In this document: positions 41,093 to 54,157 of the stretch, one piece after another
How positions within the stretch are numbered: the stretch's first letter is position 1
Layout of the letters: every line of letters begins with the position of its first letter
Assembly: GCA_973895155.1 (NCBI GenBank)
Contig: OZ316891.1
Span: 31,372,001-31,436,000, forward strand
Reading direction: 5' to 3'
DNA: 64,000 nt
Source: Marsupella aquatica
Lineage: Eukaryota; Marchantiophyta
The notes under the pieces: generated by a model
Told to the model about the DNA's origin: nothing
The model's database searches: none
What the model saw: only the letters and a program-made list of their open reading frames with translations
Position numbers and translations under genes: made by a program

Positions 41093-44000
41093 CCACAGGA
41101 AACTCTATGCTGGACTATGAGTGGCTACTGGGAATACTCTCCAGAACAACATTCACATGCTATTGTAAATTCTATCGCAAATTCGAACATTGTGAGCTAA
41201 CGCGAGTAGTGGGGGAGGGAAGCTTTAATCCCGGAAATCGTGCAATGGTTTTATCGACAGTATTGTTAGCAACGTCGAAAGTCCTGGCTTGACTAGTCAT
41301 CTTAACTGTTTAATTTGTTATCACTGCGTAGAAGCTCAGATATTTTGACAACCTGATAAAATCTCATAAATGTTTAAATGTGCTCCAGTATATCTACTTT
41401 CAGTTGAGATTAGGTTGTAGAAACACAAAGTTTATATATGGAGTATGGAGGTCAATAACTTTACAAGGGAACTATTGTCCCGTTTGGGAATGTATGAAGC
41501 TTCTGTGAGCTACATGTTGAATGTCCGGTGCAATTGTTTCTTCATGGTTGTAATTCTCCTAAGAGCATTCGCCCCAGCGGGTCAAAGTGTGCCTGCACTC
41601 GCAGTTCAGTGGTTTACAGATCGAGCCGTGGCACCAATTTTGGCTCCCACGTATGACTGCCATCCGCAAAGTTTTGGCAACCCCCTGCCGAAAGCTGTTA
41701 CTGGACTGACTATTGTGGCCTATTAAAAATCAATCGGATGGCCACACAAACACCACTTGGCCACAATTGGCAGCATGTCCATGGCGTATGGTCTGGCTTC
41801 TCACTACAATGCTAAAATACGAGGGCCAAATTTGACTGTACTCGCACTGTAGTACCGAGAGACGAGTGAAGTACTTCTGGAGGCGATCACTCGTCTCTTC
41901 GTGCATCCTACACGCGCGAGCATTGCACAAAGCTAGAAACCGGTGTCAGTGTGGACTAATTCTGGAAACCTGGCCCACACCGATAGAGATCGAACTTGGT
42001 TCAATATATGGTTCAAGGTGAGATAGACTTCAAGGGTTTCCAACACGGAGGGACACCACTGCTGGAGGCAATCTTACCGAAGTTTCCAATCGCTTGTAAG
42101 GATTTGAAAGTGCTACCCATACATCGAGCTTCAAATTGATCAATACAAGTAAATTTATTAGAGAGGTGGATATGTGGAGTTTTTATTTGGTAGAAATTAT
42201 TAAACGTGAGATTAAACGGAGAGTGGGATTTTTGAAAGGAGATATCTGATATCGGTCAGTTCCTGTCTGCTAGTGTGCATTTCTGATCAGTGGCTATTCG
42301 TGTTCTGCTGTCGACATCGACACTCACAAGTGGATGGTCGATCAGTGATGTAGTTGATCAGGATAGCTTGGCTGTCGATTCTGATCTCGACACTCACAAG
42401 TAGGTGATCAATTCGACGTAGACGGTAGTGGCTCAAATTCCTTTCTGAATAACGACCACTGATCTTGACTCCTCCCAGTGAATGATCAAGCTTTGGTCGG
42501 GAGCGTAACTCCCTTTCGAACTAATACGACAGCAGACAAATTATGACTACTGTAGCTTTTCTCACTTGTTAAGTATAAGTTTCTTCAAGTAAAGTAAAGC
42601 GGGTGCGAACATTCTCGCTTTCTGCTCATCATATGTATCTCATTGCTATAATTTATTTACCTGGTGTCCAGCTGTAGGCCAATTGTACTCATGTTAACAT
42701 TATGTAAGCGACCAAAAGTCAAAGGGACTCCAAAATTAAGCTTTGAATTGAGAACAAAATCTTCACTCATGCTGAGTGCGTTGGTCGATAAGCAACTTCA
42801 AGATTGAGGATGAGGTCGAGAGGTGGAGCAAGCACTCGATCGGCTGCTGGATCAAAGAATTTTTGGAGTACACAACGATGCTCAAACCGACAACCCGCAG
42901 TAGCAAATTGAGAATTTGGCGATGTCTAGCTTAAGTTGTCATTGAATGACGATCAGTGGACTTCAATTTGATCTGTCGAGTACAAATTGTGGAGCTTCAT
43001 ATTGAAGAAGTCGACGTGTATTCAATTTAACCAGACCTCGATAGGTCTGTATAAAAGCCAAGCGGGAAGCCAAGGCCATGAAATAACGATCAGACCATCA
43101 AGATGTCAATCTTGAATCAATCTTCTGGGCTAAAGAAAAAAGTTGATCATCAAGTCTATTGAATCAGGAAAACCAAAAATAAGGAAAACCCAGAAAAGTA
43201 AGGAGTAGGGAAATTGAAGGCACAGGTGTGCACTTGAAACAAATTTCCAAAGAACTGAGAATAACCAGCGATGTTATATCAATCTTTGATCATAAATAGA
43301 TCGCAGACTTTGAATTTCATTTAGACAAACCAGAGTTACTTCCCAGGGACGTAGGATTTAGTATATTTGAGGAGAGTTGTTTGACTTCCAAATGGCGTTG
43401 TGACTCTTTTCTCCTACAGTTTCATTGATATGTGAGTCTAAACAAACTCCTTGCTTGACAGAGTCTGCTCATGCTGCAGCAATCGCAACAACGGAAGGTA
43501 AATTCTCGAGGAAAACAGTGTCTCGGCTAACCAGCGCCCGAACCAGCGTGGTGTTTTCGTAATCGTTGTAAGCGTTTTCGTTTTTCCTGATAAGTTGATT
43601 TATTTTATTTTTGTGAGCGTTGTGTTTTCGGAATCGTTGATAAGTTGCGAGTGTCCTGTGGGCAGATTTATCTGTGAAGGGTTATCGTACAGTATAGAAT
43701 ACTGTACGTAGTAGAACAAGTGTGGGGTATGGTACTGCCTTACATCACTTAATTTGCTGTTATGTAACAAAACATTAGGCGTCTCTCCATATTAGACTCA
43801 TGGCAGATTTAGAGCTTGTAACACGAATTAGAAACACCACTTTTGATGCCACATTTCTACATTGGCACCTTGACTGCTTGTGGCAGCAGAAAGCTATTCC
43901 CTGGGAAACCTGTGAAAAGGCCTGTGAACTGTGAACCTTGTGGCAGGTTAGTTTACAAAAGTTTAAACTTAAGGTGTCACTTTCCTCTAGTTTACACAAG

Positions 44001-44271
44001 TATCAAGTTAAGGTATCAATTTCCTTTGTAAAAACGTAGCCAATGTTTGCAGATTTTTCTTATTTTCTCGCAAGTGCTGTAGTTTGTGACTTCGAGCAGC
44101 GACTTGGGCTGCCATTGTACCTAAGTTCCCCTTCCCCGTGCTCATGTTCCTTCCCCTTAAAGTCACCGCCCTCATTATGTTTCTCTGAGAAAATTGCTCA
44201 AATGTTTCCACAATTTATTTACAGTCAGATTCGGCAGCCTGCATTTTTTACTTTCTAATGTGTCATTGCTC

Positions 44272-44324
<53 letters not shown>

Positions 44325-46900
44325 CCCCAGTGATTCTCTGTCCCACGAACTTCAAGGTACCCACTCACATCAAGTTTTTAGGCCAATTTTTTTTCAGAAA
44401 TGTAGTTGTCAAGAAAGTGTAGCATCGAATAAAGCTGTGATTTTGCGTGTAATTTAGGTGAATTTTCGATCATGATAGTGAGTGAGAGAGCGCAATTTTG
44501 CAGCATGGCAGGCAACTGAGGACAACGTGGAGGCTGCATGGAGTCTTGTATGGCAGACTAAAGCTGGAATACTCTGGTCTACAATGACAGTCTATTTTGA
44601 AAGTGTAACCTGACGTTTGGATTCGAGTAAACTAACTTGCCAAAGTTTCACAGGCCTGCCAGCAACTCAGTTGGGGTCATACAAAATATTGGATTTTTTA
44701 ATCATTTTCAGAAATACTTTTAGAGATATTACAGGAAACAGATGATTGTTTAATTAAAAATTATCATGTGTGATTGTATGATTAGTGTGGTACAATTTCA
44801 TTTAAAGTGATCAAAGGGGGTCCTAAATAACTCAAACATACTGTTGCATATGATATATGGCCCTCCATTTACTGATCCATTTACTGATCCCCCCAAGACC
44901 AGTGAAGAGAGTCATCATTGCAAGGAAAATCAGCTGTAGAGCAAACCCTGAACTGGTGAAGAAAAAAATTGTTGAAGTCAATCTCAGATCAGTTCTGTAT
45001 GTTGCACCATTCAAACTCGGCCTTTGCATTGTCACAGGTTAAAGATCCATGGTTTAACCTGTGACAAAGATTGAGTGCAATCTATGAATTAAGTAAAGAA
45101 GGTGACAGTGTAAAAATATAAATATTGACAAAATAGCAGTCTGTGTTACAATTAGCTGTCAACTTCCTCTGTTCTGACCTACTTCACGCAGTGAAGCCAG
45201 AGGTCCTATTGGTAAACAAAAAACTTTGATATGCTTGTGAGTAGGGACTGCCTAAATGCACATTCTTTGAATATTAATAACAAAGGATGACAAAAATCAT
45301 CATATATGAGCATCACTTTGACATACATTATATATCATCAAAATAAAATTTGGTGGAACTAGAGTCAGTCTAGAGGCTTCACCTTAGAAACCTAGACCCA
45401 ACTCCAGCTCGTGAGCAATGAAATGTAAAGATGGGAAAATGAAACTTGGGCAGGAGGGGCCTTTACTCACGGTACTTGGGGCTAGTTTCCCTAGAAGGCC
45501 ATGACAAAATAAGCGATCTCACTCAATTCCCTACGTGATCCGCACTTGTGTACCTGTTGCCTAGGTGGCATGGTTTTGATGGGGGCCTGTGTCTTCCGTC
45601 GTTGTAAAAATGAAGAAGATGCAATCTCACTCTGAAGTAGACGAGGTTTCTAAAACCAGATTTCGTATGAAGTAAAGGAGGTGTCGCGGGGACCCTCTTA
45701 AATCATTGTGGATGGCTGAAACACGGTGAGACCAACTTTAATTAATATTGTACCGCCGAGGGTGTCAGGTACACTAGTAGTAGTTGAACATCCCAAAATG
45801 GATGACAACGACAAACAACTTACAAACTCCGATGAACAACCCCCAATGGAGCAGAGGTTGTTTTTCAGCCATTTCTTTGAATTCAAATAATAAAATGTTC
45901 TTTATATAAATGGTCACACACACTGTCGAGTCTCAAAAGTGGGTAGGCCCATCCGAGTTACATGGCTGTACGATTGTGATCCATCGGAGCTACATGGTTG
46001 TGCATTGTGGTCCATCCGAGCATCGATTTCCCAGGTGAGCACTGTACTAATAAGCGGAACACCCAGAGAATGCTTTCCGGGAACAGCTATATTGCAAGGA
46101 AGGGGATGCGTCGTGACGTCACGTCGTCGAAGCTCGACAGGAGAAGAGACCGGGATCTGAAATGGTGGAAAGGAAGTTGTTGTCTCGCGTCGACGCATGA
46201 CCTTAGCACTCGCGAGCATCATCCCACGCATTCACGAGCGTGCCAGGCTTCGCTGCAAGCTTAGCTCCGCAGCTCCCTCGCATTATTGATGCAGCCACGC
46301 TCCAGAGCAGTGCCGCATGAAGATCGCAGAGTTAGGAAAGTTGTTTTCAGCTCTATGGCGATGGCGTGATGACTACTATTACTGTATCAAGAGGCCTGAA
46401 TAATAGGTACGTACCACTACGACAGTAATGCTGTACAGGGCGGCGTACCGAAACCGTGGGACCGACTGTAGCTCGATTTCATCTCGAGCGTGGAGCTAGA
46501 AAACTGTGGGGATGAGCGACGTCTCAAGAGAGTAGTTTAGTATGTGGGACCGAGCGGGAAACCTGAAGAATGGCGGTTGTGTTGTTGCTGTCATGCCCAT
46601 ACAGGGAAATGGCGGCTCGATATCGAAGGCGGAGACTGTGCGATGATGAGTGTCGGCCTGGGATTTTGAGTACTGGGTTGACAGATATGTGCAGCGAAAA
46701 GGAGTTTCTCAGGCCCACTGTCTCTCCAGAAGAGCGGGCTCCTGGCCAGAGCAGAGAAAGTGTTGCATCCTGGCGTTGACTGTTGCGAGAATAGGCCTCG
46801 GCCTTGCTCTCAGGTGGAACCTCGCAATATTATTTTCCAGCTTCGTTCGGCTTTCAACGACTGTATGCCGGCAGGCGTATGAAAGTGCACACAGATGAAC
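41093..46900. other. Gene-free stretch
   Basis: No gene recognised. A 93-codon plus-strand ORF at 41445-41726 has a hydrophobic middle but no family signature. Positions about 45355-45410 (minus strand) resemble 26896-26955 inside the Harbinger element, a dispersed repeat. A (GA)n tract is at 44275-44322. The 46000-46900 part has fewer AT tracts and may hold promoter sequence for the next gene. Confidence 0.45.
44275..44322 (+). repeat. (GA)24 microsatellite
   Basis: Forty-eight uninterrupted bases of GA, ended by CTCCCC. GA tracts near plant promoters bind BBR/BPC proteins, but no gene start is close enough to argue for that here. Confidence 0.95.
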
Positions 46901-48121
46901 TGGCACCTACATCATGTGGCTCCAGCTATCAATCTGAGTGAAAGCGAGCATCCGCCCAGGAGCTGACACTGTCCCGGAGCTCGGAATTAGAGGCAGACCA
47001 CCACATGGAGCTCACAGTTCGAGCCAGGCAGCTGGGAGGTTGCAATGGAATCCAAGCACCAACTACCACGGAATACGTGAAGGTTACATTCTGATTGCAC
47101 GGAAGCATGTTGCAGATCTAGAATGTGATTGCCTTGGTAGTTTAGTGGGATCTCTCGTAGGAAGAGGCCGCATAACTCTATACGACGCGAACATCTCTCA
47201 GGTGAGCTGTACCTCCAAGGTCCTCGTCCTTGTATCAAAGGCACATTTTTCCATTCATGCTGCATCCTCGCTTGCGGCTCCGGAGTCCCTTCTAGCTATG
47301 AACTGCAAGTCATTTTGCCATGTTCAACGGTGTCGCAGATTGGTGTTCGAGTTAGGGTCAGATCGGCGTTGAGTCGATCTCTAGTTCGTGGATGATTGGT
47401 GGGTGTGGACTGTTTATCTTCTAAGACGACATTGAGGTGGAAAATGTAGCTCAAGAGCTCGTGAGTGATCTCGGAATGATACTCCACTCCTCACTCTTTT
47501 TGTTGGACAGACTTGACAAGGATCCTGGTCCGACAACAGTGGCCGTTCAACCTGGACCAGGTACCCTCTGCGATCCATCGTATTACTGTTGTTTGTCTTG
47601 TTTGGAGTTCCATCGCTTTGTCGAGAATTCAAAGGAACTCCCATAATTTCAAATACTTGACTTTCTTTCTGGAACCAAGAGCCGTGTGTGTCCTTGCAAG
47701 CCTTAAAATGTCGTATCTTTTGGACTTGCAGCCACTCAGAAGAATCTCATGCAGTGCAGTAAAGATCAATGCAGAGCTGGGGCTGGCGTACTGTGCCGCC
47801 TGTGGCCACTGGCAAATTCGTCGAAGACACGAAGGTATTACCTCAATGAAAGTGTTGCGATCTCGTTTGTCCTATAAATCCTTTTAGGAAACGAACTGGC
47901 ATACTTACCACTACCTTGCCTACAGAAATCGATACTTCCTTGTAGCATTGAGAATTCCATACGAAGTTGGCCTTCTGGAGTAGTTTGAGAGGCCTTGATT
48001 GAACTCCATGTACCTTCACTGTGATGGAAACGTTCTCAGCGCTGAAGAAATCGTAATCTCTCATTGTCATCACAATGTACGTCACCGACGGCTGACATGT
48101 CCTGGCTCCCTGGCATTCTAG
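46901..48121. other. Probable 5' part of the MIP1/DUF547 gene, exons not resolved
   Basis: Homologues begin with several N-terminal exons before the leucine-zipper exon, so the first coding exon should lie here. Candidates are the open stretch ending in a GTGAGC donor near 47200 and short exon-like pieces near 47437-47460 and 47741-47770, but none gave a convincing ATG and frame. Confidence 0.35.
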
Positions 48122-51100
48122 GTGCACCAAGTATCTCCAGTTTCCACAGCAGTATCCACAGAAGGTTCAGACGACGGCAAATTGACTCTTAAAGATCGGC
48201 GGATTGCACTCGAGCTGGAGGTGAACACCTGTCGTGATAGACCAAATTGCAATCGATGCCTCGTAAATGAAAATTATGTGTCCAGTACTCCCTGTCATGG
48301 ATTATAGTCCGTAACAATATCTTGCCTTCGTCTACAGGTGGCCAAACTACGAAAGAAGCACACCCAAGAAGTTAATCTCCACAGAGCTTTGGAGCGGGCA
48401 TTGCAGCGGCCTCAGGGTATTCTTCCCCGTATTCCATCATATCTACCTTCGAAGGTCGGTGTCCATTCCCTCTCGAACGTGTTGTCGAGCTGCTCTCGCT
48501 CATTGCATTCTTGTTTCGGTGTCGCCTTGAGAAATACTGGGAGTGATTGAGATCCTGAGTATTAGAAGGTGTACTTGAATGTTTCTACACAGATTCAAAA
48601 GCTGCTTGCCGAAGTGGCAGTTCTAGAGGAGGAAGTCGATCGCTTGGAGGATCATGTGGTTATATTGCGTCAAGAAATCTCTGACGAGACAGCGCAAGTG
48701 TCATCTCAGGGAACACAAAAGCAAAAGTCCATCAGTGATATCAATCTAAGTAAACCCGGCAATTTAAGCAAGATCCGGGTTACTAAGGATCCCGCTAAAG
48801 AAGTCACCAAAGAACTAGCTAAGGAAACAACAACATCCAGTAAGTTCTCAGCCGGGTTTCGTAAAGCAACTAAGGGGAGCAGCGAGTCTTCCCAGCCAAA
48901 ACCAAAGGACCTCGTAAGGGAGCTGCAACTGGCAAAGGCCTCGAAATCCTCCCTCGCCACTTCGGTATTGGCCCCCGATGCTTCTCGTCGATCAGGGGGG
49001 AAAGCTGCTCCCACGTCAGGTCCACCCCCGTCTCGGAAACCGCCAGCCGCAAGCGAGGCGCTTTCCAGGTTTCAAGGGTTGCAGCCTTCATGGAAACCAA
49101 CAGGGGGAACGAATGCAAAGAGCACTCTGTTTCGGCAGTTCAATTCGCTGAACTGGGGCGACTCCAAGCCTACGTCTGTAGCGGCCAAACAAGCAGCCGG
49201 AGTGTCCAGTCCTCGCAACAGTCCTCGCGCGGGGTTTAATTCAACTTCGACTCTTGCCCCAAACTATTTATCGTCCTCTTCGAAAACATCATCAGTGTCC
49301 AGTCCCCGAGCCAGCCCACGGACTGGGCAGGCTTTCAGTGGAACCACAAGCGTGCGGCTGTGGGAGAAGGAGAATCTGCAGAGTGTCGCAGCAAGGTTAA
49401 TTTCCAGGAGTCCGCGAGCATCAAAGTTTGGTCTCAGCGTAGATCTGTCTTCATCCAATGTGGATCGGAAGTCTATGCTTGGAAGTAAGGTATGCTTACC
49501 AGCCCGAACAGAGATATTTGATATTGGATTCCCTGATCTCCACAAGAATCCCAGCTAAATAAGATAATTAGTTGCATCACCCCTCATCCATTGGTAAATT
49601 GTGAGCGGAGAGGACGCTGTGAATGGAACCTGGCCTCTCTGTTTACAACTGTGGCTCTGCAGCCATTGCTGGAAGTAGGGCCACATTTTCCTCATGCTGC
49701 TCTCTGGATGCTACAGGGTAGTTTTGTCCAACCCTCGTCAGCAGGCAAGTTGTCCAACTTGAGCATTATCAGGGAAGGTGCTGGGCAGAGTACTGAACCC
49801 AATCGCCTATCTGAGGAACTAGTAAAGTGTTTGGTAGCCATCTACTGCAAACTTACTAAGGCATCCTCATCCCCGACAGCGAGGGTGTCTCAAGGGTCAC
49901 GCGGTACAGCACAAACCTCCAGAGGGAAGGCCTCTCATGCACCTTTGACTGAAATATATGGGATTTACAAGGACAACCAGCCGCAGGAGATTGGGTCCTA
50001 CAGAAATGCTCTGGAGATAACGGCTGACACCATTGAGAGCAATGGCCCTGGCAGTTCCACAGCTCTCTGCAAAAAAATGGGGTAGGAGTCTTCTGCTATC
50101 CTTGCAACGTTGTTAGGACTATAAGATTCATCGCTTTTGGACAGCCATCAAAGTATGTTACAAGTTTGGTATTATGATCAAGAGATGGGAAAACAGATGT
50201 TCGTGGTGACAGGGTACAAAAAATGTCATTACTTAACGTCAAAGTTTAGACCTGTAACAGACACCACATCTGAATCTTGTCCGCTTTGTGACACATCCGA
50301 ATAACTCTATCAATAACTTTGACATTGTTTTGGTTTGCAGCACACTGATTGAGCAGTTGGAGAAGGTTGCGTTAGATGCCTTATCTCACCATGAGAAGCT
50401 GGCATTCTGGATCAACATCTACAATGTCTGCATGATGCATGTAGGTTTTGTTGTTGGGCATTGTAAAGACAGAGTCTGAAGTTATTGGAAGTTGCGGGTA
50501 GTTGCGTGGGTACACAAATACATCATCGTTGATAATTTGTAACATTTTGTGTGTTTAGGCGTTTTTGGAGCATGGGATACCCAGCACCCCCTCCAAGGTT
50601 GTAGCCCTCATGCGCAAGGTACAGACTGTCAAACCTGATACTCCAGTTTGTTCAGCTTTTCTTGAAGTCCGTCATTTGTGGATCAATATCCCTATTCTGC
50701 GATGGGTTTGATAACTAGGAAGACCCCAGATCTTTGTGCAGATAGTTGGCGGGATGTTATGGCTCCTGTTTCTCAAAGAATCTTATGTGGCTAGAAGTCT
50801 GTGTGATCTCCTGCAGGCAGTTGTGAACGTTGGTGGTTATGTGCTCAATGCCTTGACAATCGAGCATTTCATTCTTCGTCTCCCTTGTCGACCAAAGAAT
50901 GTTCGAACATCTCCATGGAAGCATTTTCAGCGTGCTGAGGCCAATCCAGCGATGGTGTGTATAGAACTTCTCAAGCTACTTTCCATGTATGGCTTGTAAG
51001 AATCAAACGCGTCGGCTACCGGATTGACCACCTCTACTCACCAACTGATAGATTTGAGTAATCTTGTCCAGGCATTCTTGAAGAACGTTGGCATGGAGGA

Positions 51101-51613
51101 GATCAAAGAGCACAGTACATATGGGCTTGACTGGAATGAGCCACTGGTGACGTTTGCTTTGTGCTGTGGGAGCCGATCTTCACCTGCTGTAAGAAATGCT
51201 TTGAGCCAGTCAAAGTGGGTGCTAGCAATTGAATTTTCCTACTTTTCAAGCTAGTACTGAAAGGACTTAGATTGGAGCTGATTCTTGACTTCCTGTGTTA
51301 CTGTGAACAGCTGCGGATTTACACGTCCTCTGCGATTGAGTCAGAACTGCAGATAGCCAAGCAAGAATACCTTCAAGCTGCAGTCGGAGTGAGCAACCAG
51401 AGAAAGATACATCTGCCTAAGCTTCTAGAGTGGTACATGCGAGATTTTGCCAAAGATGTGGAGGGTTTGTTGGATTGGCTTTCTCAGCAACTGTCCGGCC
51501 CCCTTCATGCTGATGTTCAAGATTGTCTCAACCACCCAAGAGATGGCGTTTTGTCAAATTCTATAGTAGTGATGCCTTATGATTTTAACTTTCGATATCT
51601 TTTCCTCATTTGA
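48122..51613 (+). CDS. MIP1-type leucine-zipper / DUF547 domain protein (5' exon missing)
   Basis: Nine exons resolved: 48122-48220, 48338-48454, 48593-49484, 49745-50081, 50341-50440, 50559-50618, 50817-50954, 51072-51188, 51311-51613; together 2163 nt in one frame (720 aa plus the unseen N-terminus). N-terminal MIP1-type zipper: [51 protein letters not shown] long basic, Ser/Pro-rich linker is encoded by exon 3, with [16 protein letters not shown] and SRSPRAS repeats. The C-terminal DUF547 domain has its hallmark [53 protein letters not shown] and [11 protein letters not shown]. Members are called ternary complex factor MIP1-like in plants; the molecular role is poorly known, probably scaffolding. 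The donor at 49484 (GGAA/GTAAGG), not the nearby GTATGC, keeps the frame. Introns are short. Confidence 0.93.
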
Positions 51614-52383
51614 TGAAACACTCAAGTGGCCATCACCATGGCCGCCAGCATTCGTCGCAAAGTGTATTATGATAAGAATATAAAAATGATCAAATCCTTG
51701 ATCTAAGCAATCCTTCTTGAAAATACTGAAAGTCTGTCCGGGAAGTGAGTAGCATGGGCTTTGACTGATATTGCTCTCATACTGGTCAGATATATCTGGA
51801 GACTTACTCTGTCCCCCTATAATTTTTCAGTATATGTTCGCTTGTCTGGCTGGGATACTGTAAATTAATAAAGGGACAGTATCTGATCACTAACAGATTC
51901 TCCTCGACGGTTGGACTCTTCAGCCGAAAGACCACGTCTGCTGGCAGCAGAACATACAGAAGCAAAAGGCAGCAGTGAAGTACTTCACTACAACCCAAGT
52001 TTCAGACATCCACATCTATACAACCTGTGCGACACTAAACTTGTAGTAACTGGTATCATTTGGTTGTTTGCCTTAATCCAATTCCAGGTGCGCAGCTGTC
52101 TCACATAAAACATATTTCTGGATTTATTGGAACCTCGATGTGATTGCAATATTAGATTGATGGAGTTCAGGGACTCTAGTGAAGTTGGAGACAAGACGTT
52201 GAATCGCCGCGAAGGTACACAAAACACACTGAGGGTACAGAAAGAGTCCTAGGAAAAAACACCCAACCAACCAAAGAGAACCCTAAATCCAACACTACAC
52301 CAGAATGTACCCACACTCGACTAGAACCCACAAACCACCTGAGAATATAATATTTCATCATCCTTATCCAGTCCGAACGTGTC
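51614..52383. other. Spacer downstream of the DUF547 gene
   Basis: No gene recognised; AT-rich with short low-complexity pieces. Presumably contains the 3' untranslated region and terminator of the preceding gene. Confidence 0.45.
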
Positions 52384-52460
52384 CAACTGATTGAACTCCA
52401 CCTGATTGAACTCCACCTGATTAAATCACCAAGTTCAGTCAGGTGGAGTTCAATCAGTTG
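52384..52460. repeat. Perfect 22-bp inverted repeat (hairpin) with an extra half-arm
   Basis: CAACTGATTGAACTCCACCT plus GA at 52384-52405 is the exact reverse complement of 52439-52460. The inner part of the left arm (CTGATTGAACTCCACCTGA) is repeated directly at about 52403-52421, so either left copy can pair with the right arm. The predicted stem-loop spans 77 bases. It may be a foldback remnant or the core of a small DNA element. Confidence 0.9.
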
Positions 52461-52592
52461 ATTTCTTTTCTTCTACGCTGAGTCCTCATAACTTATTGGC
52501 TAGTCTGGCCTGGGTTATATGCCTTTTAGGATTTTGTGATATAAAGTACTATATACAGCAATATAAACGGAAAATCTCTGAAGTGGTTTAAG

Positions 52593-53041
52593 ATGGAATA
52601 CCAATTTCACAAAGTCCTTCTAGAGTATTTTAGATGCCATTTCCGTGACGTAATGCCCCCTTCCCTCAGAAACCATGTCATGTTTGTTGGGACAACGGAC
52701 GAATTCGCCAGCCGTATCTTAGTTCCTCAATTTGAGTGCAATGCATTGTCATCGGTTCGGGACGGAAGCATTATTTCCTACTTTCGGTTCTGCTGAAGAC
52801 GTTATTTGGTCGGATTCCTGTTCTGGACCGATGTACACTTCGAAGTTAAGGAGTTGATTTCCTTTGCTTTTGGGAATGTGGCGGAAGGGGGGATGAAAGC
52901 AGTGACGGAAATGAAACATTTTGACGGTCCATGGTAGGGCTGGTGAACACCGCTCGGGTACGAAAGCCGAGAGATGACGCTGATGATGAAGTATGTGATG
53001 CTTTTGAACAAGGGCGCGCCAAAAGCAGCAAGACGGATTAG
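52593..53041 (+). other. Exon-like open stretch of unknown gene
   Basis: An ATG-initiated frame at 52593 runs to TGA 52794-52796 and reopens in the same frame directly after it (RRYLVGFLFWTDVHFEVKEL, continuing to GMKAVTEMKHFDGP before a GTAGGG donor at about 52934). The residues after the TGA look more protein-like than those before. A second small ORF (MVGLVNTARVRKPRDDADDE, starting at 52930) ends at TAG about 53041. These may be exons of the VOC gene that follows or of a decayed gene; I could not join them. Confidence 0.3.
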
Positions 53042-53115
53042 GCCTTGCGGTCACCGTATGCTCTGAGCGATGGACTAAGCTTCGTTCTGGTCCTTTCAAG
53101 ATCGCTCTTATGCAG

Positions 53116-54157
53116 GCTCCCAGATTTTCATCTCTTCCTTCATTTTCTTCATGTTGGGGATGACATTCTGCTGGAAGCCGCTGCTAATGATATTGCAAAA
53201 AGAGCAGTCTGTCTATATACTTTATCACACAGGCAGAATAGTGATTAATTTCCTTGTCATAAAATAGCTACGCAATTACTGACACTGGTTCCAATATCCC
53301 AGCCATTTTTCTGGAGCTTTTGCCTCACATTTTAATATCTAAGTTTGGTCTTTTCCCTCACATTTTTAAATGCAGTGGGACGCCATCTGCAATGAGCAAC
53401 TTACACTTCCTTTCGTTTAACGTGACAAACATGGAGAGTACTGTGACTAGACTGCTTTCCATGGGAGCAGAACTGGGTGGCCCAATCAAGTATCCGCCTT
53501 ATGGAAAGGTTTGTGTCGGTCAATCTTCCCAAGTTCTTGGCTTTTCATGAAATTTACGAGAGCCCTCTGCATTGCCGTGAGATAAATCTGCAATCTCGAC
53601 GGCAATTTACTTTTCTCCCCCCATTCACTCAATAGTATCTATAATATTGGTAAAATAGTCGAATCGACAGAGTTGCCCGCTTCGTACCACAGCGTGTAAT
53701 TTCTAGTTTGTCTGAGACAGACGCTCCTGAAACATCTATGTAGCTCCTGCAAAGTACACCAACAAACGCTTTGTCTCCACAGAGCTCCACAGAACATTTC
53801 CTACCAATATCTTCACAGAGGCAGACGACACAATTCGAAATTTGGTGAGCGTCATCTCTCGGAGCAAAAACTAGAATTGCTAGCTGAACTTGAGTAAGTT
53901 TAGGTGAACTTGAGTAAGTTTAGGTGAGATGTGCACAGACATCCACTTTCGGAGTTAGTATGTTTTAGTTCCCAATCGATCTGGTCAATGATGGTTGCCC
54001 ATGTTTTCAGGTTGCAGCAGTGAGGTTTATAGACGGACACATGATTGGGCTTTTCCCCAAAGATGAGCTCATACCGCTTACGTTATTAGTCGGACGCCAC
54101 TTGGTTGTAATTGTAATTCTAGTCAATCGATCCTGCATGCACTATCAGAAGTTGTAA
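53116..54157 (+). CDS. VOC/glyoxalase-like protein, incomplete model
   Basis: Two 3' exons are clear. 53376-53508 encodes GTPSAMSNLHFLSFNVTNME followed by a TRLLSMGAELGGPIKYPPYGK segment. 54011-54157 encodes VAAVRFIDGHMIGLFPKDEL and runs to TAA 54155-54157. The beta-alpha-beta pattern ending in GK-VAAVRFIDGHMIGLF is the second half of a vicinal-oxygen-chelate module, as in glyoxalase-I-like plant proteins; the His of DGH is at the usual metal-ligand region but the family is diverse. An upstream exon from about 53116 (LPDFHLFLHFLHVGDDILLEAAANDIAKRA) fits homologues, but its splice phase does not join the 53376 exon cleanly. Either an exon is missed or the gene is damaged. Substrate unknown. 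The last 26 coding bases lie in a tandem duplication. Confidence 0.6.
53886..53923 (+). repeat. Short tandem duplication in a VOC-gene intron
   Basis: GAACTTGAGTAAGTTTAGGT occurs twice in succession. It contains a GTAAGT-like donor, but no exon joins it. Confidence 0.7.

Noticed and set aside
52749-53099. 116-codon minus-strand ORF
   Set aside because: His/Pro/Arg-rich, antisense to a more protein-like plus-strand frame, without homologue-like motifs.
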